DNA of 64,000 nt from Protonemura montana (taxonomy: Eukaryota; Arthropoda; Insecta; Plecoptera; Nemouridae). Position numbers and translations under genes: made by a program. The stretch covers positions 5,120,701-5,184,700 of the forward strand of contig OX387603.1 of assembly GCA_947568835.1 (NCBI GenBank), in the 5' to 3' direction. The notes beneath the pieces are model-generated. The model had not been told where the DNA came from. It saw only the letters and a list, made by a program, of their open reading frames with translations, and made no database searches. The number at the start of each line of letters is the position of its first letter. Positions within the stretch are counted from its first letter, which is position 1. Shown here piece by piece: positions 11,858 to 23,561 of this stretch.

Positions 11858-13438
11858 GGGTAGTTACCCCACGAACCGTGGATCGATCCAGTTTTATCAT
11901 ACTTTGCTGACTTGTCGAAATGCCGACTGCAATCTTTCCCGAATTCGCTCGAGCGAAACGTGAAAAATATAATGAAATGTTCATCGTTTGATACAAATTG
12001 TTATTATCTTGGAGTCTTTTCTATTACTGGCATCTAGCGAAGCCAGCGAGATGGCAAATTATGTTCTAATAGAAATGGATATTGCGTTTCTATCATTTGC
12101 GAAATGAAATAGGTAAGTTAACATGTCGCGATGATAAATTGTCTTAAATATATTGCGTGAACGATTAGTTAAGACCTGACTGTAAAATAGAGTAGTATTT
12201 TCACTAAAATAGCTGACTTCGACATGGTTATTTGGGCCACGGAGGTTCTGGGTGGTTTTACTGTGGTTATGGCGCTGATTTACCACATTTCCTTTGATTG
12301 GTAGGATCAGCATCGCGCAGTAATTAGGGAAAGTTTTTTTTTTTAGGCCGCTCGTTCGTTATATCCCGTAGCTATACAAACTAAGAACAAGCTCGGAGAA
12401 AAGGGGTCGGTGTCTCCTGCACCCCCTTTTTCTACATCTTACTACCCACTGTTTATATAGGTACAACCCAAACAGCAATATTTAAGCTCAAAATTGTTCG
12501 TATCCCATTACCAGTGGGATAAATTTGACCTTTATACTGCAAATGGAGAAAATGGTGGCGCTTACCCTTCCCCACCTCCCCAACATCACGAAAATATGGA
12601 AAAGTATATGGGTTTCGTAAAACGGCATGCATTTTCTATCGTAGCACTTGGAAGAGAAATAGGATTTGAAGCTTTGATCGAATCTATTTTGGAGATTTCT
12701 TGTTTCCCTGGCGACGGGAGGTGCGGGAATACAAAAGAAGAGATAGATTTAGGAGCAAATGCATTTAAGGATGGTCTAAAATGATCTTATATGGGAGGAA
12801 AAAACTGAATTTTTCGAAACAAATTCGATGTAAAATTTCCTAAAAAATTGGATCCAACTATACAGCAGTGAATCCTTGAATACGTTACAGACTTTGTCCT
12901 TGTTGGGGACTTTATTCGCTAGAGTTATAGAATAGTCCTTGAATACGAACACATTAATGCCTGGCAACTGTGTTTTTTTAATAACTGTTATAATAATAAG
13001 TTAACGAGCGAGCCACACCGATACAAAAAACGCACGAATTCGCCCGCAGAACGCTGGAGGCGGCCGCTCGTTGGGCGCCCGATCGATCACATTCGGCACC
13101 CGGCGAAACACTTTGGCTTGCGGCGCGGAAATTCAATGGCGGTTTGGCGGAGAAGTCTTCACAGAAATATCTTTCAGAAATAAATTACAAATGCAAGCTT
13201 ATCGTGACAGGGTGTTGGCTGTTATTCAAATTCACATTCGATAATTGATTCTTAAATCCGGGTGTGTTGGCATTGAACGAACGGCTAGAAGACCGGATGT
13301 TTTAAACGCTTCAAACTCCTTGCACTTAATTTTCTTTAGTGGAAATCTATATAAATCCAAAATGTTAGGAAAGTAACAAAACTTGAAGAGCGAAACAAGT
13401 GAATGCAAATTAATTCACTAGCAATAATAACAAAAACG

Positions 13439-13467
13439 TTAATAATAATAATAATAAATAATAACAT
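13439..13467. repeat. (AAT)n microsatellite
   Basis: Run of AATAAT triplets with one interruption. Confidence 0.85.
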
Positions 13468-14105
13468 TGGCGACAGTTGAAATCAATTGAAATTTATACA
13501 TAAACATAATTCCACGAATTATTTCCCTCATCAACAGGGCCTGGGGGCAAATCAGTGTGCCACGAGACCCGACCAATCAATAATCATCACGAGATCCAAC
13601 AGTTTTCGATATTTGCACATCAAACTCTCAAAATTTTAGAAGCAAACCGAAAAACAAGCGATGTGATACTTTCCACATCTATTTTCGTGACGCATTTCAG
13701 CGAAATACGAACAATTGCCCATTGTGTGTGCCTTCAATAAGCCGTGTCGATGTCCCGACAACGTCGCCATGACAACGCTTTTCATTCACCACCAATACGA
13801 AGCAGCGCTCATCATGCAACGCGAACCACTAGTTTAAACCGGATAATTTTGGCGCGAGTATCCATGGGAACAGAAACAACCTCGTTTGATTAGACACGAA
13901 AATAGTACAGAAAATATTGAATTAAAAGATGTACAAGATGTTTTGAGCTTTTCTTGTAAACAGCTGTCATAAATTGAAACTCCTGGAAGGAATACGGCAC
14001 TTTTTTGTGACAGCGAGAGATCAACGTGGACGTCTCAAGAAAAATGATCACTCTTTTTTAGTCAAAAGGAGGAAATGCGTAAAAAAGATAATATCACTTT
14101 GTATT

Positions 14106-14242
14106 TAGATGAAATCTTATTTAAATTGCAAACGCTTGCAATGCGCGGGGTATTTTATTATTATCAACACTATAACCGTCTCAGAAATTGACATAACCGT
14201 TTGGGCATCAATTTTAGAGACGGTTATATTGTTGATAATAAT
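14106..14242 (+). mobile_element. Short foldback element with target duplication
   Basis: AAAAAAGATAATAT sits at 14081-14094 and again at 14243-14256, and the likeness continues into CTTTGTATT on both sides. This marks a clean insertion. The insert has the family left arm TTGCAAACGCTTGCAATGCG, then ATCAACACTATAACCGTCTC and its inverted partner AGAGACGGTTATATTGTTGA. Only the tRNA 3' end (TTTGGGCATCA) is kept between the arms. Confidence 0.7.
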
Positions 14243-14654
14243 AAAAAAGATAATATTTCTACTTTGTATTATTCTCGTTTCTTGTATAAAAGTGAAGTGT
14301 GCCAACGTTGACAATTTTTTTCTCGGTCTCCTGGCAAAGCTGGATATTTTATGTGCGTCTCTGTATTCATATCCATGGGCCATTCGAAAGCGATATTTTT
14401 TTTAGTTTAAGAGGTACTTAACCCCTTTCATTTGCGCGAGGATAAATTGTTTAATAATTTACAGCAAAGTTGAAAACGGAAGGCTTAACTGCCGGCGACG
14501 GCAACGCGATTTTATATTTTAGAAAATAATTACCTTCGTCGGGGTCCAGAACGCGAGCGCAGCCCCGTAGATCGTGCGAGAGGGGTGCCGCGGCTCACGA
14601 AATGGGTTTTTGGTGTACCCGCGCAGCGAGGTAGAAAATGTATCTGTTTGAAAC

Positions 14655-15135
14655 GTTGGTAAAGTGCGTTCATACAAAAACCATGCAGTGGAATATGAAT
14701 GGCCGACCTCATAAAATGGACACCATTACTATATTATGATGACAGTCACTCGCGACCGTTTCCTGCAAATGGCGATCATAACCGAACGGGTGCACCGTTT
14801 TTCAAAAGTAACGAAATTTCACTGCTTATCATTAACTACATCATGCGCCTTTCATAGATATGTTTCAAATACATGGGGCAATAATATATTATAATTCTGA
14901 TTGAAAATTAATTTTGATCCAAAACTGGCACCAGTGCCCAGTTATGGATAATAACAGGGTTTTTTCAATAATTTTTTCTAAATACTAAAAAGTTCTAAAA
15001 ATTCACAAATTTTATCATTCTGTTGCTTCGTCTATATTGTCAAATGATGACATTTTTTTTGGATTTTAAAAATGATATTTACTGAGTCAAATTAATTATA
15101 TTCCCAACCCTATCCAAAACTGGCACTTTAACCTA
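14655..15135 (+). mobile_element. Short non-autonomous relative of the 978-3733 transposon
   Basis: About 14845-15135 aligns by eye with 3455-3735: CATGGGGCAA, TTTTGATCCA, CTGGCACC, ATAACAGGGTTTT and the end TGGCACTTTA. The left edge is uncertain; ACGTTGGTAAAGTGC near 14658 resembles ACGTTGGGTAAAGTGCC near 974. It has no coding capacity. Confidence 0.5.
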
Positions 15136-15866
15136 CTCTAATTAAATTGAATTATTATTTATACTAAGCCTCTTTGAAATAACTTTTAAATTATTTTCCT
15201 TTTTTTCCTTTTTTTTTTTCTGAGGTGCAGTCAGAATTAATCTGCGTTTGAGTCATCACAGTATCATCAAGAGTGAGCCTTGCCATATACCTAATACTCA
15301 CGTCTCCCAGGCTGAAAACTTCCTGTCTAATGATCCTTAAAGTACGTACCCTTATCAAGCACCGTTGAGGGTCGCTTTTAAGCTCTGCATGATCGCCGAT
15401 TGCTATTCCTGGCCTCGCCTAGCTACTTTAGACAAACTCTTCATTCAAAAATTCATTATTTTTAATATCCGTTTCGGATGGCGGGTTGCGCCCCAAACGA
15501 ACGGGAAGCGATCGACTCGCCCCCTCGGCGTCATCACTGTCAAGATGACGTATGACTCAGTTTTATTCAAATTCCCCACGCGCATGCAACAGTGTCCTGT
15601 GGTCATGGGTTGCCATGGGTGCTCTTTGCTGACACACAAAAGACGGATTAAGATTTAACGAGACAATTTGCTTTCTTGCCTTTACCTGCTACCGACCTAG
15701 TGACCCTAGCATCGCGTTATTGACTGCTGTCACGCATCAGTTCGGGGAGACTCAACCTTTTCCGTTTTCGCTCTCTGGCCAAGCCAAAAAAAAACTAAGA
15801 ATAATATTACCCTATGTTCAAAACTTTGATTTTTTACTTCACTGCACCGAGTGGAAAAGAACATAT
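15136..15866. other. Non-coding stretch
   Basis: Contains T-rich tracts near 15200-15220. The open frame at 15365-15658 is unsupported. No RNA gene seen. Confidence 0.45.
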
Positions 15867-16337
15867 TGTCAGCACAGAGGCGACGGCGAGTGTCCGCTCC
15901 TTTGCGTGGAGCGAAACAAGCGCCCTGTCACGGAATGTCCAGCATAGAGGCGACGGCGAGTGTCCGCTCCATTGCGTGGAGCGAAACAAGCACCCTGTCA
16001 CGGAATGTCCAGCACAGAGGCGACGGCGAGTGTCCGCTCCATTGCGTAGAGTGAAACAAGCACCCTGTCACAGAATGTCCAGCACAGAGGCGACGGCGAG
16101 TGTCCGCTCCTTTGCGTGGAGCGAAACAAGCGCCCTGTCACGGAATGTTCAGCATAGAGGCGACGGCGAGTGTCCGCTCCATTGCGTGGAGCGAAACAAG
16201 CACCCTGTCACGGAATGTCCAGCACAGAGGCGACGGCGAGTGTCCGCTCCATTGCGTAGAGTGAAACAAGCACCCTGTCACGGAATGTCCAGCACAGAAG
16301 CGACGGCGAGTGTCCGCTCCTTTGTGTGGAGCTAAAC
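15867..16337 (+). repeat. 70-bp minisatellite array B (about 6.7 units)
   Basis: Same unit as array A. Variant bases recur every third unit (CATTGCGTGGAGCG, CATTGCGTAGAGTG, CTTTGCGTGGAGCG), giving a 210-bp higher-order period. That keeps a 173-codon frame open, which is not a gene. It exits into GAGCTAAACTAGCGATGG, a flank also seen beside other copies. Confidence 0.9.
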
Positions 16338-19074
16338 TAGCGATGGTTCAGGATCCTTTTTAGGAATTATTGGGCACGCACCGCATAGTTTTCTTATAGA
16401 CGATGAGCCAAAACAAAAACACAAAATACATTTTGAACTGAGGATGATGAATGTTTCCTATAATATGATACAAAAATGTATCGCTTTTCATTATGTGCTT
16501 AAGGTCAGTTTCACTGTCTCTGTCCATACATCCACTTTCATGTTCACTCAATCAAGTAAGCAATACGATACTCTGGCAAACTCAATCCTCGTACGTAACC
16601 GGACAAATTGCCGACATGGTTTATTATGCTGTAGAGCTTAGATTATCTCAAATTTAATAACATGATTGTTAATCACAGAGAAACGCAATAACGCTGCCGT
16701 ATAGGTAAACCCATAATACAGAAATACGAGGATTATCAGAGGCCCTAACTTATATGTATGCTTACCCAATGCTATGTGCTGGCTTAACTAGTATAACCAA
16801 CGCTAACTATATTTCCCTGCAGTAATACGCGCTGAATTGCCGTCGCGCGATCAGATTATTTGAATAGATTTAACGGGTACCACCTTGCCAGTCTCTCCCA
16901 AGCGCTTGCTTCTCTTGACGAGACGTTTGATAACAGCGCTGGTAAGCGGTGATTCTCATTACTAAATCACCCACCAGTCCGCCCACTATGCCGTCAATAA
17001 CCGTCGGATCGTAGAGTAATTGGGCCTGGCCCTGGGGAATCCAGGCTGCCGTGCTGCCCGATGAAACAATAGCAATTAGCGAATCAGCGGCCCGCTTGAT
17101 TTGCTGCTGCCAACGCCGCAGGCCGCCCGTTGGAACGTTGTGGTAGCTGTGTCAGAAGCGGCCATCTTTGGTTAGGTTTGTTTACTTTGAGGTGGTCCAT
17201 GTTGTGTTGATGGATTTGAGATGGTGGTTAGGCAGCTAATTCGGGTGGTGTCTTGGATGGGACTTGTGTATCTTTGGTGGTGTGGTCGGTGTTTGTTTTT
17301 AATGATAACGTTCATGATAGGTTTAACGATCCGTGTGGCCTAGGTCGAAACATCTCTAAGGTAAAATTGGTGCGCGTTCACAAATCAAGAAAGAAGCAAT
17401 ACAGATCGAAATGACAGCGAAAAGTCAATTGGTTCAGGCCTTCTTTAGACTCATTTCTGCTCATATCAATCTGAAATGTCTAATTCAAGAATATCAAGAA
17501 GGCGTTGGTGCGTTGGAAATTACTATTGTTTTGTTTTCAAAAGTCAGCGTAGTTGTGTTTGAAAATTTGATTTTTGAAGTATTTTTCGTTCCTCGCGATG
17601 GCTAGATCCTTATCACAGTTTGTGACTGTTGAATATGTTATCTAATTTAAAACTGAATGGTTCAATTTATTCGTACTTACGTCTTGTACCTACCTTCCGC
17701 TTCCGCTTCTCTTAATACTCTTAATGCTCTTTCATTTTTGCTTATATCGTAATTTTTTTAAAAGACGCCTCAGAGACTAGAAGTGATTAACTATTACTAA
17801 AAAAAAAAAATTGTAATTTTATAAGTTAAACTTCTTAATGAAATTGAATTAAGCTTTTCAATATTTAGCAAGTTGCAATTGAGTACTGAAACCAAGCGTA
17901 TAGTACTACTGGATATCAGTAACGTTGGCGCACAAGATATTTGTGGCACGTTGATCAAAAAAATTTAATTGAAATTTTCCTTGACCACCTGATATCGCAG
18001 TGTCAGTAGAGTCGCCACCTGTCGACCATTTTGCTAACAGGCTTCTCTCTACGTGTCATTAGACACCTCATCCATGAAACCTCGTCGTCGCCAATCCGTT
18101 TAACTGAAATCGGTAATAAAAACCCCAATAAAAACAGCGCCAACCGCACGTTGCGGTCATCACTTGAACCAAACACCTATCTGTCACCGTACCGCATATT
18201 TCGAACCGTTTAACAAACTGAAACCATAACGACTCGTTTGTCCCTTACCAAGCGACATGGATCCGCAGCGTGCGCCGCGTGATTATAGCCCTGTGACCGA
18301 GTGGCAATTAGCGTAGGAACGCGCGGTCCTCTGGATTCAACCACGGCCGACCACGTTCCCTATATCCGATTCAGCGTGCCCCCACAGCCGACTGGATTCC
18401 TGCAATCGCAGGCTGGCCACAGCAATCCACGAGGCTGTGGGATGAGCTTGTGGCAAGAGAAAATGACCATCTCGATGCGTTGATGTAGATATTCGTTGAA
18501 TGATCTTAATTTTGTGAAAATGATAGGTTAGGTAACTTCTACAGCATTGACGAATACCTGCGATCTCAGTGTTTGAAATGAAGTATTGTTTTAATATTGT
18601 TGTAAATATTGTTTGAAATATTATTTCAGTACTTGACACGGGTTATACAATGATATTTTTCACAAACTATAAATTAAATTAATAGGATCGACTTACAGAG
18701 GTTATTTTGAAAAATGTTTCGAATTTTTATGCACACGTTTTGAAATACAGCGAATGTTTAATGGGATTAAACGATTTCGGTTTCTCTCAGTATGAACTCG
18801 TTATGCGCTTATAAAATCAATCATATTTAATAGAAGTTTTGCAACTTTTCGAAGAGTTTTAAATTATATCGCTGGCAATTTAAAGTACTAGCTATTTCTG
18901 GCTGTTAAATCTGGAGGCAAATTGAGATTTCCGTGCGTTGTTGATAAACGTTTTCTGGATTTAGAATTGAATAATAAAGTAATGATGCTGTCCCAATAAG
19001 ATCCTAGGCTAGACTAGAATTGACTTTGAAGTAGAGTTGACCCTGGGCCAGTTTAACAATGCACGGCTGAAAAG
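16338..19074. other. Non-coding stretch with a GC-rich block
   Basis: No gene recognised. About 16900-17160 is GC-rich with AGCAATTAGCGAATCAGCGG and GCTGCTGCCAACGCCGC and could be a conserved non-coding element. A poly-A run lies near 17800. The short frames at 17411, 18031 and 18301 lack support. Confidence 0.4.
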
Positions 19075-19370
19075 ATAACTGCCAGTCATAGACTCATCTC
19101 CAAGGTTACAGTTAATAAAATACTTTTAGAAAACTATTTAAAATGGGTTTTGAATGCTAAGTAAAAGGCTACTAAATTTCCCGACGTTTCGTAACATATA
19201 CTAGTTACTTCTTCAGAGGTTTGAGCAGTCCTGACAATTTTCCGATAACTTCAACATAGCATTCAAAACTTAACTTAGCGTAACTTAGCATTCAAAACCC
19301 AGTTCAAATAGTTTTTCTAAAAACTTGTGCTAAGGATAAATCAAGTAGACATGAGTCTAAAAACCATCAT
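19075..19370. mobile_element. Palindromic MITE-like element
   Basis: The left arm (about 19124-19181) has TTTTGAATGCTAAGTAAAAG. The right arm (about 19255-19325) has its inverse, ACTTAGCATTCAAAACCCAG. The outer part AGACATGAGTCTAAAAACC matches the inverse of sequence at 60935-60955, so this is the family seen at 60.9 kb. The centre carries CGACGTTTCG and CTTCTTCAGAGG. Confidence 0.55.
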
Positions 19371-21078
19371 AAAATTCTTGTTTCTCATTCTTGTTTCTCA
19401 TTCTTGTTAACAAACTGTTAAACTGGTCGAAGTATGTTGTTACCTTTAGCTCAATTTGCTGAAATTTACTCTCACCGCAGAGTCCTGACATTTAAATTGA
19501 AAATGTCACCATCTCTACCAAGCAGCTCAAATTTAATAATTACAAAAGTGTTCACCGAAATGCAAACGAAAACATTGCCTACACAATTAATCAACAAAAT
19601 GTCCTGCAAATTCACTTAAAATTGTATCAAGGTGTTACAAATTGTGTAGGCTGACAGCTTCCATTGGAGTCTGCTATTCTACGCTTACCAGAAAGATTTG
19701 CCTTGGACTGGACCTGTCGCTTCGAAATGAGCACGGCGACTCGCAGCGTTTCCAGTTCTAATGACAACCACGCTTCAATCAAGACGGATTGCTAACAGAC
19801 TTATCGACGCGCTCGTTTTGACAAACGTCGCGTACTTTGTTCGATGCTATTACATGGCATTCAATATTTTTTACAAGGTGTAGATATGGTAGCCGATAAA
19901 ATTACTTGGCATAAACACCATAACCGATTCACACTTCATGTATTGACATAAAGGTACTGACATGACATATTTGAAATTGACGTACTCAGTTCACTATTAA
20001 TATAATGCCATTTTAATGTCAGAGTTAAAACAGTATTCTGCACATTATGAAATCAATGAATATGCACTGACAATTCGTTTATTGACATACCACGGCTATC
20101 AAGACAACCTGTCACTCAGTACTAACACAATGTTTATCGTATGAGATTTATTATTTCACTGGCGTGTATAATCGACTCTGGAACAAGCACTGCCAGTCGT
20201 AACTCGGCGGCAGAGCCAAAAAAAAGCGCGACGCTGACCGCGCGATCAGTTTAGCGTGAAGAAGCCCAATAGATCCCTTCAGAAAACACTCGCCACGGTC
20301 CAAGAGAGCCGCCGGCATGTTTACCTCGGCTCGCCTTAGAGCGGCGGGTAACATTTACATCTCACTCCTCCCCCCCCCCCCCCCTTCCCCACCTCGTCGG
20401 CCCGACTAGCCTGATATTGATTATTTCCCCTCCTCACCAAACGCCTCCCCCTCCCTTCCAGCACCTGACACGCTCGGAGCGTGGAACTCGCGACCTCGTA
20501 TCCCTTGGAACTCCGGTACGTTCTCTCTTTTTTGGGTAATTTCTCGACGGGACGCTCATTTTGGGACACTCCTGCTAGGAGAACTCCTTGAGAGTGATTT
20601 TACTGATAAGAAGAAACTGTTTTAATTTCATTATCGTAGCGCTAGTACTGCCTAAAACAGCTGAAGTAATGCTGAGAAATGCCATTCAATGAGGCCCCTG
20701 AATGCAACCCGCAGAGCAAACTCGGCACCTCCATTCTCTACTCGATACTTGGCTTGTTTTACTAGAATTTGCATACTTTCGTTTAAAGAAAAAAGAACAA
20801 TAAATAAAAGGCCATTACATCATCAGCTAAAAAAAAAAGGTCTGGTACCAAGATTTGTTGGAAATGTGCATTTATGAATTTGCCGGTCGTATGCGTGAAG
20901 GTACATACCAAGAAAATAAACTTTCACACACACAGTGTTTCCGGTGACTTACTGCTGATATAAGAAATGAAATTTCAAGGGGAACTTGGCACTTTTGGAT
21001 TAACGAGCTGCAAACCAGAAATAAATATATTTTCCAAATCAAGGCACCCCAAGATCGGTGTAAACCCCACTCCATTCG
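19371..21078. other. Non-coding stretch
   Basis: No gene recognised. A CpG-rich patch lies at about 20200-20330, followed by a poly-C tract listed separately. Confidence 0.45.
20368..20384. repeat. Poly-C tract
   Basis: Seventeen consecutive C. Such runs are often miscounted in assemblies. Confidence 0.85.
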
Positions 21079-21084
21079 TTTATT
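21079..21084 (-). terminator. Polyadenylation signal candidate for secreted gene 1
   Basis: TTTATT on the plus strand is AATAAA on the coding strand, about 215 bases after the stop codon of the minus-strand gene ending at 21298. Confidence 0.5.
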
Positions 21085-21297
21085 TTTTAAGAAATGCTCA
21101 AAATTTAGATTTAAAAAACAACGTCTTGCTGCTATATTGAAATACAGCTAAAGAGGTAAATGCACATCTAAGTAATTGACAGTAAATTAGGTAAAACTTA
21201 GTCGTCGAAGTACAGCACGTGTAATGCAAGGACTGCCTCTAGGAAGCCTCACAAACGGCACTCGGTATCGGCAGTTAATTTCAGCCGCCATAATATT

Positions 21298-22488
21298 CTA
21301 GCCGTCATAATATTCCTTTTCCAAATAATCCTCAATCTCTGAGGGGTTCAGAGGTTTAACAACTACCTCATCATAATAATCATCATCAGGAGGAACCGTT
21401 GGTGCTTTGTTGGTAGCAGCAGGTGCACCAGAGGAAACTGGTTTTTCAGAGGAACTGGGTTCTCCAGTGGTAACGGGTGCTGCAGAAGAATCTGGTTCTT
21501 CAGAGGAACCTAATATACCAATGGAACTGGGTTCTCCAGTGAGACCGGGTCCTTCAGAGGGACCGGGTCCTTCAGAGGGACCCGGTCCCTCTGAAGGACC
21601 AGGGTTTTCAGAGGGACCGGGATTTCCAGAGGGACCGGGGTTTCCAGAGGGACCGGGTTTTTTAGAGGGACCGGGATTTCCAGAGGGACCGGGATTTCCA
21701 GAGGGACCGGGGTTGCCAGAGGGACCGGGGTTGCCAGAGGGACCGGGGTTGCCAGAGGGACCCGGTTCTTCAGAGGGACTGGGGTTTCCAGAGGGACCGG
21801 GATTTCCAGAGGGACCGGGGTTGCCAGAGGGACCGGGGTTGCCAGAGGGACCGGGGTTGCCAGGGGGACCGGGTTCTTCAGAGGGACCCGGTTCTTCAGA
21901 GGGACCGGGGTTTCCAGAGGGACCGGGATTTCCAGAGGGGCCGGGATTTCCAGAGGGACTGGGGTTTTCAGGAGAGCTAGGCACACCAGGGGAACCGGGT
22001 TCTTCAGCAGGCTTCTTTTTGGACTCTATCGGGGTTTTCTTTTTTTTATGTTTCTTTTTTTTCCCTTGTCGTCTTGTTTGTTCTGCCCTTTCGGTATTTT
22101 TCGTGTTTGTCACATCCTCATTTTGTTCCGCTTCGGTTGTACCCGTTGACTCATCACGGTCGTCAGTAGCTTCTGAGTTCTCAGGGCTGTCCAGTTTGTC
22201 AGGGACCGGTTCAGAGTTGGCATTTGCTTTTCCAGGCTTCAAACGTGCTTTCAGGTTCTCCAACGTATCTGATGTTTTCACATCAGCCGGCTCAGCCGTT
22301 TCTTTATCTCTGCCAGTTTTTTCATCTTCAGATCTGGCTGATCGGTTATTTCTTACCATTCTCTTCGCAAGATCCAGTACGGGCAGCCGAGACCCGTTGG
22401 CATTGTTGGCATGATCCTTGGAGTTACCGTCGTGACTTTCAATGACCTCAGCCGGCGTCGTCTCTGTGTCTGTCTGCATACGAGTAAT
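21298..22488 (-). CDS. Secreted Pro/Ser/Gly-repeat protein, exon 2 of gene 1
   Basis: Main exon of a predicted secreted protein of 424 residues once joined in phase 0 to the signal exon at 23478-23561. The acceptor is GTTTTCAG|ATTACTCGT, so coding starts before the internal ATG at 22477-22479. Approximate order in the full protein: a Ser/Thr/Asp/Glu-rich mature N-terminus with two N-glycosylation sequons (NGS, NRS), an acidic stretch, a lysine block (KKKKHKKKK, about residues 170-180), about 25 hexapeptides of the PGPSGN type (about 190-345), a degenerate linker, then the acidic tail DDDYYDEVVVKPLNPSEIED ending LEKEYYDG. No cysteine is seen in the mature part. The tail is shared with the neighbour at 24849-25448 while the repeat block is not. 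I do not recognise the family. An extracellular matrix, cement or saliva-type role and tyrosine sulfation of the tail are only suggestions. Confidence 0.7.
   Translation of the reverse strand: MTRMQTDTETTPAEVIESHDGNSKDHANNANGSRLPVLDLAKRMVRNNRSARSEDEKTGRDKETAEPADVKTSDTLENLKARLKPGKANANSEPVPDKLDSPENSEATDDRDESTGTTEAEQNEDVTNTKNTERAEQTRRQGKKKKHKKKKTPIESKKKPAEEPGSPGVPSSPENPSPSGNPGPSGNPGPSGNPGPSEEPGPSEEPGPPGNPGPSGNPGPSGNPGPSGNPGPSGNPSPSEEPGPSGNPGPSGNPGPSGNPGPSGNPGPSGNPGPSKKPGPSGNPGPSGNPGPSENPGPSEGPGPSEGPGPSEGPGLTGEPSSIGILGSSEEPDSSAAPVTTGEPSSSEKPVSSGAPAATNKAPTVPPDDDYYDEVVVKPLNPSEIEDYLEKEYYDG
21540..22002 (-). repeat. 18-bp coding minisatellite (hexapeptide repeat)
   Basis: About 25 clear 18-bp units encode PGPSGN with variants PGPSEE, PGPSEG and PGPSKK. 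The period is a multiple of three, so copy changes keep frame. It also leaves long open frames on the plus strand (21407-22414), which are shadows. Confidence 0.9.
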
Positions 22489-23477
22489 CTGAAAACACCC
22501 CAGAGTCTTAAAGGGATGAGAATTGCCAAGCGCATCTGCCCGAGATGCTCAAAAAATTTTTCAGTTAAGAGCAATAGTTATGTTCAGTGCTGCTACATTT
22601 CTTAGTTTAACATTTTCTAAAGCGCGATCCCTTTTAAATCTCTAGAAATAAAACTCTTCGTTTGATAAACTCAGCTTCATTAGTGGAACGCTAACTATCT
22701 TGTGACAGAAAAGGCACAGCAAACTGTGACTGGAGAACTTGCCGTCTTTGCAACGGGGATATTGCAAGAGGATCGGGTTCGACTGATTAGTGCTACAGAT
22801 ATCTCTGTCCGGAGTGCAGTGGGTGGCGCAAGGATTGATATTGGGCACTCTCTGTAATTATATTGACCATTAAATGAGGTAAAGGTTGGGTAGGGTTGCA
22901 TAACACAGACCACCCTTATTTTGCATCAAAGTTACATGAAATTTGATAGAAGAGATGCAAGATAGAAGACAAGATAGAATATAGAAGAGGCATTAAAGGT
23001 TGAACTATAACCTTGTGGGTAGATTTCTTAAGGTCAATTATTTTCCCTAAAACCACCGCTAAGGCTAAATTAAATGTAATTTTTAAAGCCTTCATTGGCT
23101 ATCTCGTGGTTGAAAGAACGTTTTAGTTACGCTTTTTCCCAAAATAAACGGCTATTTCTCAGAATATGACACCACTTTTATCCACGTCTGTCTATCTTTC
23201 CTATGTCTGTCTGTCTGTCTGCCTGTTATTCTGTTTCGCTTGGACGTAACTGATATGCATATTTTTATAATATGTGGTATTTTCTGAAACATGAAGCAAT
23301 TCGTCTAATAAAAAACCCATGCTTTTCTGAATATTTTTCAAAAGCTTTTCAACCAACTTGCAAACTTTAAGTACAAACTGTGCAAACTGTATGCTATTCT
23401 CACTATCGCCGAGTACTTCAAGACGTCATTAAAAAGTCATGCTATTGTGACTCAATTTAATATCGTGTAAACCTGAC
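22489..23477 (-). other. Intron of secreted gene 1
   Basis: 989 bp, phase 0. Donor GAG|GTCAGGT, acceptor GTTTTCAG. The bases before the acceptor (AAGACTCTGGGG) match those before the neighbour's acceptor (AAGACTCTCGGA), supporting common origin. A GTCT microsatellite-like run lies near 23190-23225. Confidence 0.65.
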
Positions 23478-23561
23478 CTCAGTTGCGCCGCCATCGACTT
23501 CCTGGTAGACGCCGACGAGGCTCGAGCAAACGACGACGCTCAGAAAGAATGCTGACTTCAT
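23478..23561 (-). CDS. Signal-peptide exon of secreted gene 1
   Basis: Twenty-eight codons from ATG (23561-23559). The start MKSAFFLSVVVCSSLVGVYQ is followed by EVDGGATE and a GT donor at 23477-23476. It has the form of a secretion signal: a lysine, a hydrophobic core and likely cleavage after VDG. It aligns with the exon at 26366-26452, which begins MKTASFLGVFICAGLLG, with the same length class and intron phase. It is too short to appear as a stand-alone ORF; the exon structure is inferred from the paired homology. Confidence 0.7.

Larger units (their letters stand above)
10038..14105. other. Non-coding stretch with simple repeats
   Basis: No gene recognised. It holds a (TG)n tract and an (AAT)n tract, listed separately. 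A CpG-dense patch at about 13010-13150 has CGGCCGCTCG and GGCGCGGAAA and could be regulatory. The 96-codon frame at 12494-12784 has no recognisable domain. Confidence 0.45.

Noticed and set aside
12494..12784. 96-codon frame as a gene or exon
   Set aside because: No recognisable domain, no good splice context and no paralog in the window.
21407..22414. Plus-strand 335-codon frame opposite secreted gene 1
   Set aside because: Antisense shadow of an 18-bp repeat whose period is a multiple of three. The minus strand has a signal exon, splice sites and a paralog; this strand has none.
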